The translations under genes and the position numbers were made by a program. The notes below the pieces were generated by a model that did not search any database, had not been told where the DNA came from, and worked only from the letters and a program-made list of their open reading frames with translations. Positions 1-5,290 of a stretch of 6,336 bases of DNA are shown here, piece after piece; position 1 is the stretch's first letter, and each line of letters begins with the position of its first letter. This DNA is from Kiloniellaceae bacterium (GTDB taxonomy: Bacteria; Pseudomonadota; Alphaproteobacteria; Kiloniellales; Kiloniellaceae): positions 1-6,336 of the forward strand of contig JANQKX010000355.1 in assembly GCA_028280915.1 (NCBI GenBank), read 5' to 3'.

Positions 1-1
1 G

Positions 2-298
2 CTGCTGTCCCTGATGCAGGGGATCGAGGACCGGTTTGGCCGGGTGCGGGCCGCGCGCAACGCATCCCGCGTCTTGGACCTTGATTTGCTCGCCTATCAC
101 GACCAAGTGATTTCCGCGCCGCCGGCCTTGCTGGTGCCCCACCCGCGTTTGGCCGAGCGGGCCTTCGTGGTCCTGCCTCTCATGGATATCGCGCCGGACT
201 GGGTGCATCCGGTCAGCGGCAAATCGGTCGGAGAGTTAGCAAAGGATCTGCCAGGGGATCAGGCGATCCAGGTGATGGACAATCCGTCCGATTGTTAA
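2..298 (+). CDS. folK: 2-amino-4-hydroxy-6-hydroxymethyldihydropteridine pyrophosphokinase (HPPK), C-terminal part; 5' end outside window
   Basis: This cytosolic enzyme transfers pyrophosphate from ATP to 6-hydroxymethyl-7,8-dihydropterin, the step before dihydropteroate synthase in folate synthesis. Only about 98 C-terminal residues are present. The reading frame is open from base 2 to the TAA at 296-298, and the ATG at 14 is internal rather than a start. The visible HPPK signature is R-x-LDLDLL, with the two metal-binding Asp codons at 77-79 and 83-85. It is followed by PHPRLAERAFVVLPLMDIAPDW, matching the family pattern PH-x(3)-R-x-F-x(3)-PL-x-(D/E)-IAP. The end of the protein matches the usual HPPK end, so nothing suggests truncation on this side. 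In many alphaproteobacteria folK lies directly before rpoZ, as here. The identification is firm from the motifs; the N-terminal half cannot be judged. Confidence 0.93.
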   Translation: MLSLMQGIEDRFGRVRAARNASRVLDLDLLAYHDQVISAPPALLVPHPRLAERAFVVLPLMDIAPDWVHPVSGKSVGELAKDLPGDQAIQVMDNPSDC

Positions 299-303
299 GA
301 GAC

Positions 304-332
304 TTGCGTTTTTGGCGCCCGGGACCTATAGT
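304..332 (+). promoter_or_regulatory. Probable sigma-70-type promoter of rpoZ
   Basis: TTGCGT (304-309) is followed after 17 bases by TATAGT (327-332), which matches the -10 consensus at 5 of 6 positions; the -35 is weaker. It lies in the 94-base folK-rpoZ gap, with transcription expected near 339 and a leader of about 55 bases. The -10 sits inside an inverted repeat, CGGGAC-CTATA-GTCCCG (320-336). That repeat could be an operator, or a small hairpin at the end of folK transcripts, but no T run follows it. Inference from sequence only. Confidence 0.5.
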
Positions 333-392
333 CCCGCCGCCGTCGGCAGAGAACAAAACGGCAATCCTGCAAAATCAAGGAGTTAAGACGAC

Positions 393-818
393 ATGGCCCG
401 CGTCACGGTTGAAGACTGCGTACTGAAAATCCCCAATCGCTTCGAGCTGGTCATGAAAGCGGCACAAAGGGCGCGGGATATTTCGGCCGGGGCCAGCCTG
501 ACCATGGACCGGGACGACGACAAAAATCCCGTCGTGGCCTTGCGGGAGATCGCCGATGAGACGGTCGACCTGGGCGAACTAGAAGAAGCCTTGATTTTGG
601 GCCACCAAAAACACGTGGAGGCCGACGAACCGGAAGAAGAACTGGCCGATTTCCAAACCGCGAGTCAGGCCGGAGAACAGGTTGGGGCAGATGAGAAGGC
701 GCCTGAGCCGGCCGAAGTGGGGGCGGAGACCGCCGATCTGGGGGCCGTCATGGGCGGCGCCGTGGAGATCGACGGCGGCCCGGCGGTTTTGTACGAGGAC
801 GTTGATCTTAAGGATTGA
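393..818 (+). CDS. rpoZ: DNA-directed RNA polymerase omega subunit with long acidic C-terminal tail
   Basis: Omega binds the beta' subunit, helps assemble RNA polymerase, and in proteobacteria forms part of one ppGpp-binding site. The 141-residue protein has the conserved omega core in about residues 1-65: MARVTVEDC, the NRFELV segment at 15-20, the AAQRARDI helix and the NPVVALREIA segment at 45-54. The ATG start is supported by AAGGAG at 377-382, ten bases upstream, and by the universal N-terminus. Residues 76-141 form a low-complexity tail with about 20 Asp/Glu and only two Lys; long variable tails are common in alphaproteobacterial omega proteins. The E. coli omega is about 91 residues, so this one is longer. 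It stands directly before rsh, whose product makes the ppGpp that omega helps RNA polymerase sense. The identification is secure; the tail's function is unknown. Confidence 0.96.
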   Translation: MARVTVEDCVLKIPNRFELVMKAAQRARDISAGASLTMDRDDDKNPVVALREIADETVDLGELEEALILGHQKHVEADEPEEELADFQTASQAGEQVGADEKAPEPAEVGAETADLGAVMGGAVEIDGGPAVLYEDVDLKD

Positions 819-826
819 CGGCAATC
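813..826. repeat. Short inverted repeat over the rpoZ stop codon
   Basis: The arms GATTG (813-817) and CAATC (822-826) are perfect and separated by ACGG. The rpoZ stop codon TGA (816-818) lies within it. The left arm contains the first of three forward TTGACG hexamers in this region. It is too short for a convincing terminator and no T run follows. It could be an operator half of the TTGACG cluster, or chance. Confidence 0.3.
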
Positions 827-827
827 T

Positions 828-855
828 AAAGGCTTAGTGCGGCGGGCCGGCCTTT
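828..855 (+). terminator. Weak candidate intrinsic terminator after rpoZ
   Basis: AAAGGC (828-833) pairs perfectly with GCCTTT (850-855), the A-run/GC/T-run pattern typical of intrinsic terminators, ten bases after the rpoZ stop. The stem is only 6 bp with a GC-rich 16-base loop, and the U run is three bases. The loop side also contains the self-complementary GGCCGGCC (845-852), which could compete. It may attenuate read-through into rsh rather than stop it. Confidence 0.3.
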
Positions 856-918
856 GACGTCGGTCTTGCATTAACAAACTGATATTTATCCTGCTTTACA
901 TTGGATTTTGCGGCGGTT

Positions 919-935
919 TTGACGGTGAGCGTCAA
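919..935. promoter_or_regulatory. Perfect inverted repeat TTGACG-N5-CGTCAA, possible operator
   Basis: TTGACG (919-924) and CGTCAA (930-935) are perfect 6-bp arms around GTGAG, giving a 17-bp palindromic site, a usual size for a dimeric repressor or activator. The hexamer also occurs at 815-820 and 854-859. TTGACG resembles a -35 box, but no acceptable -10 lies 16-18 bases downstream (AGCTTG at 942-947). I do not recognise the motif as the site of a specific regulator. Confidence 0.35.
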
Positions 936-1022
936 GATCGCAGCTTGGCGCTGAGCGAATATCTAACTATGCTTAGTGCCAAATCGGCGCTTTCCGGGTG
1001 CCGGGGGCGGAGGGTATTGGCG

Positions 1023-1060
1023 CCGATGCGGTCCGATGCCGGTAACTCGGCCCATATAAT
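1023..1060 (+). promoter_or_regulatory. Probable rsh promoter: perfect TATAAT with direct repeats in the -35 region
   Basis: TATAAT (1055-1060) is a perfect -10 box, 66 bases before the chosen rsh start. At 17-base spacing the -35 position holds TCCGAT, which is not a -35 box. Instead, two copies of CCGATGC (1023-1029 and 1033-1039), offset by exactly 10 bp, occupy that face of the DNA. That arrangement suits an activator-dependent promoter. The -10 itself lies in a small palindrome, CCCAT-ATA-ATGGG (1051-1063). Transcription would begin near 1067. The repeats could be coincidence. Confidence 0.45.
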
Positions 1061-1070
1061 GGGGATAAGA

Positions 1071-1110
1071 GGGGCCGGATTCGCCCGTGCGGTTATCGGC
1101 GGTCGGCCCT
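1071..1110 (+). promoter_or_regulatory. Possible GC-rich hairpin in the rsh mRNA leader
   Basis: GGGCCG (1072-1077) pairs with CGGCCC (1104-1109), with G-U wobble pairs possible on both sides (1071-1110 and 1078-1103). It encloses about 24 bases. If transcription starts near 1067, the stem forms at the 5' end of the leader and ends 15 bases before the ATG at 1126. It might influence mRNA stability or ribosome access. It does not match a known riboswitch that I recognise. Confidence 0.25.
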
Positions 1111-1125
1111 TGGGTAAAGCAGGCT

Positions 1126-3270
1126 ATGATACGCCAGTTTGAACTTGTAGAGCGGGTCAAATCCTACGACCCGAACGCGGATGAGGACGCGCTCAACCGC
1201 GCCTATGTGTATGCCATGAAGATGCATGGCTCGCAAAAGCGCGCTTCGGGTGATCCTTATTTTTCCCACCCCATTGAAGTTGCTGGCATTTTAACCGATT
1301 TGAAGCTGGACGATTCCTCCATCGTCACCGCTTTGCTGCACGACGTGGTGGAAGATACCGAAGCCAGCCTCTCGGATATCGAAGAGATGTTCGGCGATAA
1401 CATCTCCCGTCTGGTGGACGGGGTTACCAAGTTGGGGCGCCTGGAGCTGCAGTCCGAGCAGACCAAGAATGCCGAGAACTTCCGCAAGCTCTTGGTGGCC
1501 ATGTCCACCGACATCCGGGTCTTGCTGGTAAAGCTGGCGGACCGTTTGCACAACATGCAGACCCTAAAGTTCATCAAATCCGAGGAAAAGCGCCGGCGCA
1601 TCGCCCGGGAGACCATGGAGATCTATGCCCCCCTGGCGGAGCGCATCGGCATGCAGCGGTTCCGGGACGAGCTGGAGGATCTGGCCTTCGCCCAGCTCAA
1701 TCCCGAGGGGCGGGAATCCATCGAGGCCCGCCTGGCCTTTTTGAAGGATCAGGGCGAGGACCTGCCCCGGCGCATCATCGACGAGTTGGACCTCTGCCTG
1801 AGCGACGGCGGCCTATCGGCCAGCGTCACCGGACGCATGAAGCGGCCCTATTCCATCTGGCGCAAGATGCAGCGCAAAAATATCGCCTTTGAGCAGCTGT
1901 CGGATATCATGGCCTTCCGGGTGGAGGTCAAGGACGCGGCCCAATGCTATCAGGCCCTGGGCATTATTCATGGCCAGTACTCCGTGGTGCCGGGGCGCTT
2001 TAAGGACTATATCTCCACCCCCAAGGCGAACGGCTATCAATCGATCCACTCGACGGTGATCGGGCCCGAGCGCCAGCGCATCGAAGTGCAGATCCGCACC
2101 TTGAAGATGCATCAAGTGGCCGAGCTGGGCGTGGCGGCCCATTGGCGCTATAAGCAGGGCGCCCAGAACGTGGACGGGCGCCAGTACCGCTGGATGCGGG
2201 AATTGCTCGACATCCTGGAACATGCCTCCAGCCCCGAAGAGTTCTTGGAGCACACCAAGCTGGAGATGTTCCACGACGAGGTATTTTGCTTCACGCCCAA
2301 GGGCACGGTGATCGCCCTGCCAAGGGGGGCCTCGCCCATCGATTTCGCCTACGCGGTCCATTCCGAGATCGGCGACACCTGCGTGGGCGCCAAGGTGAAC
2401 GGGCGCCTGGTGCAGCTGCGCACCCAGCTGCAGAACGGCGATCAAGTGGAAATCCTCACCTCAAAGGCCCAGACACCGTCGCCCGATTGGGAACAATTCG
2501 TCGTCAGCGGCAAAGCCAAGGCCCGCCTGCGCCGTTTCGTGCGCCTGAAGGAGCGGGAACAGTACGAGGAACTGGGCCGGCAAATGCTGCAAAAGGCCTT
2601 CCGGCAGGAAGGCTATGCCTTCACGGAAAAAGGCATCGACGGCGTCTTGAAAAAATTCAAGGCCCCGAGCCCGGCGGATCTTTATGTCCAGGTGGGACAG
2701 GGTCATTTGGCCGCCCGGCAGGTTCTCTTGGCGGTCTACCCGGGCGCCAAGGAGGACAGCCGGACGAAAAACGTGGTGCCCATGTCCCGCCCGGGCAAGG
2801 CAAAGGGCGGGCCTTCGGACACGGTGGTGCCCATCAAGGGCCTGATCCCGGGCATGGCCGTGCATTATGCCCATTGCTGCCATCCCCTGCCGGGGGACCG
2901 CATCGTGGGCATCGTCACCACGGGCAAGGGCGTGACCCTCCATACCATTGACTGCGAGACCCTGGAGAATTTTCAGGACTCCCCGGAGCGCTGGGTCGAC
3001 GTGGCCTGGGATTCAAATGACGTGGGGGATTCCCACACCGGCCGCCTGCACATCGTGGTGGCCAACGAGCCGGGCTGCCTGGGCAGCCTTTCGACCATCA
3101 TCGGCAAGAACCATGGCAATATCTCGAACCTTAAAATCACCAATCGTTCCATGGATTTTTTCGAGATGCTGATCGACGTGGAAGTGGTGGATGTGAAGCA
3201 TCTGAGCAACATCATCGCCGCCTTGCGGGCCATGCCCGTGATCACCTCCGTCGACCGGGCACGGGGGTAA
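1126..3270 (+). CDS. rsh: Bifunctional (p)ppGpp synthetase/hydrolase, RelA/SpoT homologue
   Basis: This cytosolic stringent-response enzyme makes (p)ppGpp from ATP and GTP/GDP and also hydrolyses it. From the ATG at 1126 it has 714 residues, normal for long RSH proteins. The HD hydrolase domain is intact: H48 (SHP), H72-D73 (LLHDVVEDT) and D139 (LADRLHN). The synthetase domain has R237-M-K239 before PYSIWRKM, D260 in SDIMAFRV, the bifunctional-type RFKD signature at 291-294 (rather than the acidic form of monofunctional RelA), and E320 in IEVQIRT. A TGS domain follows (about 385-445), then a Cys-rich segment (HCCHPLPGD, 583-591, with C610) and a C-terminal ACT domain (about 639-711). Starting at 1126 gives MIRQFELV, matching homologues; an in-frame GTG at 1087 would add 13 unmatched residues. 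The ribosome-binding site is weak (AAAG at 1116-1119, AGG at 1121-1123). Both activities look functional, as expected for an organism with a single RSH enzyme. Confidence 0.95.
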   Translation: MIRQFELVERVKSYDPNADEDALNRAYVYAMKMHGSQKRASGDPYFSHPIEVAGILTDLKLDDSSIVTALLHDVVEDTEASLSDIEEMFGDNISRLVDGVTKLGRLELQSEQTKNAENFRKLLVAMSTDIRVLLVKLADRLHNMQTLKFIKSEEKRRRIARETMEIYAPLAERIGMQRFRDELEDLAFAQLNPEGRESIEARLAFLKDQGEDLPRRIIDELDLCLSDGGLSASVTGRMKRPYSIWRKMQRKNIAFEQLSDIMAFRVEVKDAAQCYQALGIIHGQYSVVPGRFKDYISTPKANGYQSIHSTVIGPERQRIEVQIRTLKMHQVAELGVAAHWRYKQGAQNVDGRQYRWMRELLDILEHASSPEEFLEHTKLEMFHDEVFCFTPKGTVIALPRGASPIDFAYAVHSEIGDTCVGAKVNGRLVQLRTQLQNGDQVEILTSKAQTPSPDWEQFVVSGKAKARLRRFVRLKEREQYEELGRQMLQKAFRQEGYAFTEKGIDGVLKKFKAPSPADLYVQVGQGHLAARQVLLAVYPGAKEDSRTKNVVPMSRPGKAKGGPSDTVVPIKGLIPGMAVHYAHCCHPLPGDRIVGIVTTGKGVTLHTIDCETLENFQDSPERWVDVAWDSNDVGDSHTGRLHIVVANEPGCLGSLSTIIGKNHGNISNLKITNRSMDFFEMLIDVEVVDVKHLSNIIAALRAMPVITSVDRARG

Positions 3271-3336
3271 TGGGCTTGAGCGTGGGGGAAGTGCAAATCT
3301 GTTGCCTTATGGCGGATCCAGGGGAAAAGCCGCCTC

Positions 3337-3975
3337 ATGTTTAGACGTCGCAATCCCATTCCCATGGTCAAGCGGGTCGGCCATATCGTTTGGCCCTCCG
3401 GCGGCTGGCGCCGTCAGGCCGCTTATCTGAGCCATCGCCTGCGCCGCTTGCCGGGTACGCCCACCAAGATCGCCATGGGCTTTGCCTGCGGGGCGGCCAT
3501 TTCCTTTACGCCCTTCATCTTTTTCCATTTTATCCTGGCCGGTGCCTTGGCGCTTTTGATGCGCGCCAACATCATCGCCTCGGCGGTGGGGACGGCGATC
3601 GGCAATCCTTGGACCTTTCCTTTCATCTGGATTTTGATCTTCGAGACCGGTGTCTGGATTTTGGGCATTGACCGGGCCACCGCGTTGCCGGACAAAATCG
3701 GCTTCACCTACCTGAAAAACCATTTCTTCGACGTCTTCGTGCCCATGATCGTGGGCGGCCTGCCCTGGGCGGTCGCGGCCTGGTTCCTTTCCTTTTTCCC
3801 CGTGCGCTTCCTCGTGGAAAAGTATCAGCAGAACCGCAAGAACAAGCTCGTGCGCCTGGCCCGGCAGCGGCGCATGAAGGGTCGCTTGGAGCAGGTCGCC
3901 GAGGCGGTGGCCGACGAGGCAAGTTCCGAGGGGCCGGTGCGCGCCGATACCAGTGCCGGCGAGCCGCGGGTTTAG
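3337..3975 (+). CDS. DUF2062 domain-containing membrane protein
   Basis: This 212-residue protein has no established function. A basic N-terminus (MFRRR, then R/K-rich up to about residue 44, including HRLRRLPGTP) leads into the DUF2062 core. The core includes GFACGAAISFTPF (48-60), hydrophobic stretches at about 45-75, 78-110 and 133-155, and the family hallmark GNPWTFPFIW (89-98). The predicted picture is an inner-membrane protein with several transmembrane or re-entrant segments and a charged C-terminal tail (about 161-212). The ATG at 3337 is preceded by AGGGGA (3320-3325) 11 bases upstream; M10 is a possible alternative start. The stop codon TAG (3973-3975) overlaps the acpS ribosome-binding site, so acpS is probably translationally coupled to it. 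Family assignment is from the recognisable motif; a role in envelope or ion homeostasis would be a guess. Confidence 0.85.
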   Translation: MFRRRNPIPMVKRVGHIVWPSGGWRRQAAYLSHRLRRLPGTPTKIAMGFACGAAISFTPFIFFHFILAGALALLMRANIIASAVGTAIGNPWTFPFIWILIFETGVWILGIDRATALPDKIGFTYLKNHFFDVFVPMIVGGLPWAVAAWFLSFFPVRFLVEKYQQNRKNKLVRLARQRRMKGRLEQVAEAVADEASSEGPVRADTSAGEPRV

Positions 3976-3979
3976 GGAG
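3974..3979 (+). promoter_or_regulatory. Ribosome-binding site of acpS, deciding its TTG start
   Basis: AGGGAG lies eight bases before the TTG at 3988 and overlaps the stop codon of the preceding DUF2062 gene. This good match fixes the otherwise unusual TTG start and suggests that ribosomes finishing the upstream gene re-initiate on acpS. Confidence 0.7.
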
Positions 3980-3987
3980 ATCGGCTG

Positions 3988-4404
3988 TTGATTCTGGGCA
4001 TCGGCAACGACCTTATTTATATCAACCGTATCGAGCGCACCTTGGAGCGCTTCGGCGACCGCTTCGTGGAACGGGTCTTCACGCCCGTGGAGCGGGCCAA
4101 GTCGGAAAAGCGGGCCCAGAGGGCGGCCAGCTACGCCAAGCGCTTCGCCGCCAAGGAGGCCTGCGCCAAGGCGCTGGGCACGGGGGTGCCCCGGGCCGGA
4201 GTCCACTGGCGGGATTTGGGGGTGGTGAACCTGCCCAGCGGCCGCCCCACAATGGCACTGACGGGCGGCGCCGCGGTCCGTTTGGAAAAAATGACGCCGC
4301 TCGGCATGTCGGTTCGCATTGACGTGACCCTCACAGATGACTATCCCCTTGCACAAGCGATCGTTATCATCTCCGCCGTGTCGGCGGGGGGCGGTGACGC
4401 GTGA
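3988..4404 (+). CDS. acpS: Holo-[acyl-carrier-protein] synthase
   Basis: AcpS transfers the 4'-phosphopantetheine arm from coenzyme A to a serine of apo-ACP, activating it for fatty acid and lipid A synthesis in the cytosol. The 138-residue product has the normal AcpS length for this group. The N-terminal GIGNDL carries the Mg-binding Asp (D8), and KRFAAKEA carries the second ligand (E57). The ALGTG and LTGGAA segments, the latter before the final SLTD-like strand (DVTLTDDYPLAQA), fit the family. The start codon is TTG, supported by AGGGAG at 3974-3979, and it places the GIG motif at the usual distance from the N-terminus. Residue 11 is Tyr (DLIYI), where relatives usually have an acidic residue (for example DIVEI in E. 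coli). In most alphaproteobacteria pdxJ is the upstream neighbour; here it is the DUF2062 gene. lepB follows after a short gap. Confidence 0.94.
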   Translation: MILGIGNDLIYINRIERTLERFGDRFVERVFTPVERAKSEKRAQRAASYAKRFAAKEACAKALGTGVPRAGVHWRDLGVVNLPSGRPTMALTGGAAVRLEKMTPLGMSVRIDVTLTDDYPLAQAIVIISAVSAGGGDA

Positions 4405-4458
4405 GATATGGCTTCCGGTTAAGCTGTGAATCCCGGCTAAGGTATGGCAAGGCAGATG

Positions 4459-5250
4459 ATGGATGATGGTATGAACAAGCCCGATGAGAAGTCCGCCAAT
4501 CAAGACGAGGCGGAAAAAGGGGCATCTGGCGGCACGTTATGGGAAACCATACGGACCATCATCTATGCGGTTTTAATCGCACTGGTGGTGCGCACCTTCG
4601 CCTACGAGCCGTTCAACATCCCCTCGGGCTCCATGAAGCCCACCTTGCTGGTGGGGGACTATCTGTTCGTCTCCAAGTTCGCCTATGGCTATAGCCGCTA
4701 TTCCTTCCCCTTCAGCTTTCCGCCCTTCGAGGGCCGGGTCTTCGGCAGCAAACCCGAGCAGGGCGACGTGGCCGTGTTCAAGCTGCCCCGGGACAACTCG
4801 ACGGACTATATCAAGCGCCTGGTGGGCATGCCGGGTGATAAAATTCAGGTGATTCAGGGCGTTCTGCACATCAACGGCAAGCCGGTGAAGCGGGAAAAAG
4901 TAGAGGTTCAACTGACCAAGAACTATGCGGGCTTCCCCGAAACGATCACCCAGTACAAGGAAACCCTGCCCAACGGTCGGGTGCACATGATCTGGGAAAA
5001 GAGCGACGAAGAAATCTTTGACAATACCCCGGTTTACGAGGTGCCGCCGGGGCACTACTTCGCCATGGGCGACAACCGTGATCACAGTCAGGACAGCCGT
5101 TCCGGGCAGGTGGGCTTCGTGCCTTACGAAAACCTGGTGGGCCGGGCCGGCATGATCTTCTTTTCCCACAACAACAGCGCGTCCCTGGCCGAGGTTTGGA
5201 AATGGCCGGGCGCCATCCGGTTCGGCCGCATTGGCGACATCATCGAGTAA
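4459..5250 (+). CDS. lepB: Signal peptidase I (leader peptidase)
   Basis: LepB is the inner-membrane Ser/Lys protease that removes signal peptides from proteins exported by Sec and Tat. From 4459 it has 263 residues. A short hydrophilic N-terminus is followed by one transmembrane segment (about residues 31-47, IIYAVLIALVVR). The catalytic boxes then come in order: PSGSMKPTLLVGD with nucleophile S58 (codon 4630-4632), DYIKRLVGMPGDK with general base K119 (codon 4813-4815), and MGDNRDHSQDSR (203-214). The start is uncertain because in-frame ATGs occur at 4444, 4456, 4459 and 4471. I chose 4459 because AAGG (4449-4452) lies six bases before it, whereas the AAGG at 4439-4442 is only one base from the ATG at 4444. 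All choices leave the conserved region unchanged. The gap from acpS is about 50 bases with no clear promoter, so the two are probably cotranscribed. Confidence 0.95.
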   Translation: MDDGMNKPDEKSANQDEAEKGASGGTLWETIRTIIYAVLIALVVRTFAYEPFNIPSGSMKPTLLVGDYLFVSKFAYGYSRYSFPFSFPPFEGRVFGSKPEQGDVAVFKLPRDNSTDYIKRLVGMPGDKIQVIQGVLHINGKPVKREKVEVQLTKNYAGFPETITQYKETLPNGRVHMIWEKSDEEIFDNTPVYEVPPGHYFAMGDNRDHSQDSRSGQVGFVPYENLVGRAGMIFFSHNNSASLAEVWKWPGAIRFGRIGDIIE

Positions 5251-5280
5251 GGACGCGGCGGCCACGCCGCAGGTGACGCC

Positions 5281-5284
5281 GGGA
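5281..5284 (+). promoter_or_regulatory. Candidate ribosome-binding site for the GTG start of rnc
   Basis: GGGA lies six bases before the in-frame GTG at 5291. It is modest, but it is the only purine-rich stretch at correct spacing before any usable in-frame start of rnc. A better-looking TAAGGA (5248-5253) sits just after the lepB coding sequence but is not followed by a normal start codon at suitable distance. Confidence 0.35.
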
Positions 5285-5290
5285 TCGGCA

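Noticed and set aside
832..979. 9-bp direct repeat GCTTAGTGC at 832-840 and 971-979
   Set aside because: One 9-mer match within about 300 bases has an appreciable chance probability, the flanks do not match, and nothing between the copies resembles a mobile element.
1087..1125. In-frame GTG at 1087 as the start of rsh
   Set aside because: It adds 13 residues with no match to the conserved RSH N-terminus, lacks a good ribosome-binding site and lies inside the possible leader hairpin. ATG 1126 gives the expected MIRQFEL start.
945..1160. Small open frames on both strands in the rpoZ-rsh gap
   Set aside because: About 65 codons each, no ribosome-binding site, no recognisable protein character; they overlap the promoter and leader of rsh.
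2286..2951. Alternative-frame + strand open frame (221 codons) within rsh
   Set aside because: It overlaps the TGS and Cys-rich domains of rsh in another frame; its Gly/Pro/Arg-rich composition is typical of a frame-shifted GC-rich gene.
3311..3334. GGCGG...CCGCC inverted repeat around the ribosome-binding site of the DUF2062 gene
   Set aside because: Only 5 bp with a 14-base loop, and the site would stay exposed in the loop, so there is no plausible switch.
3307..4503. Long antisense open frame (398 codons) over the DUF2062 gene and acpS
   Set aside because: GC-rich codon use on the + strand leaves the complement open. The translation is rich in His, Gly, Pro and Arg with no domain pattern, and both + strand genes are recognisable families.
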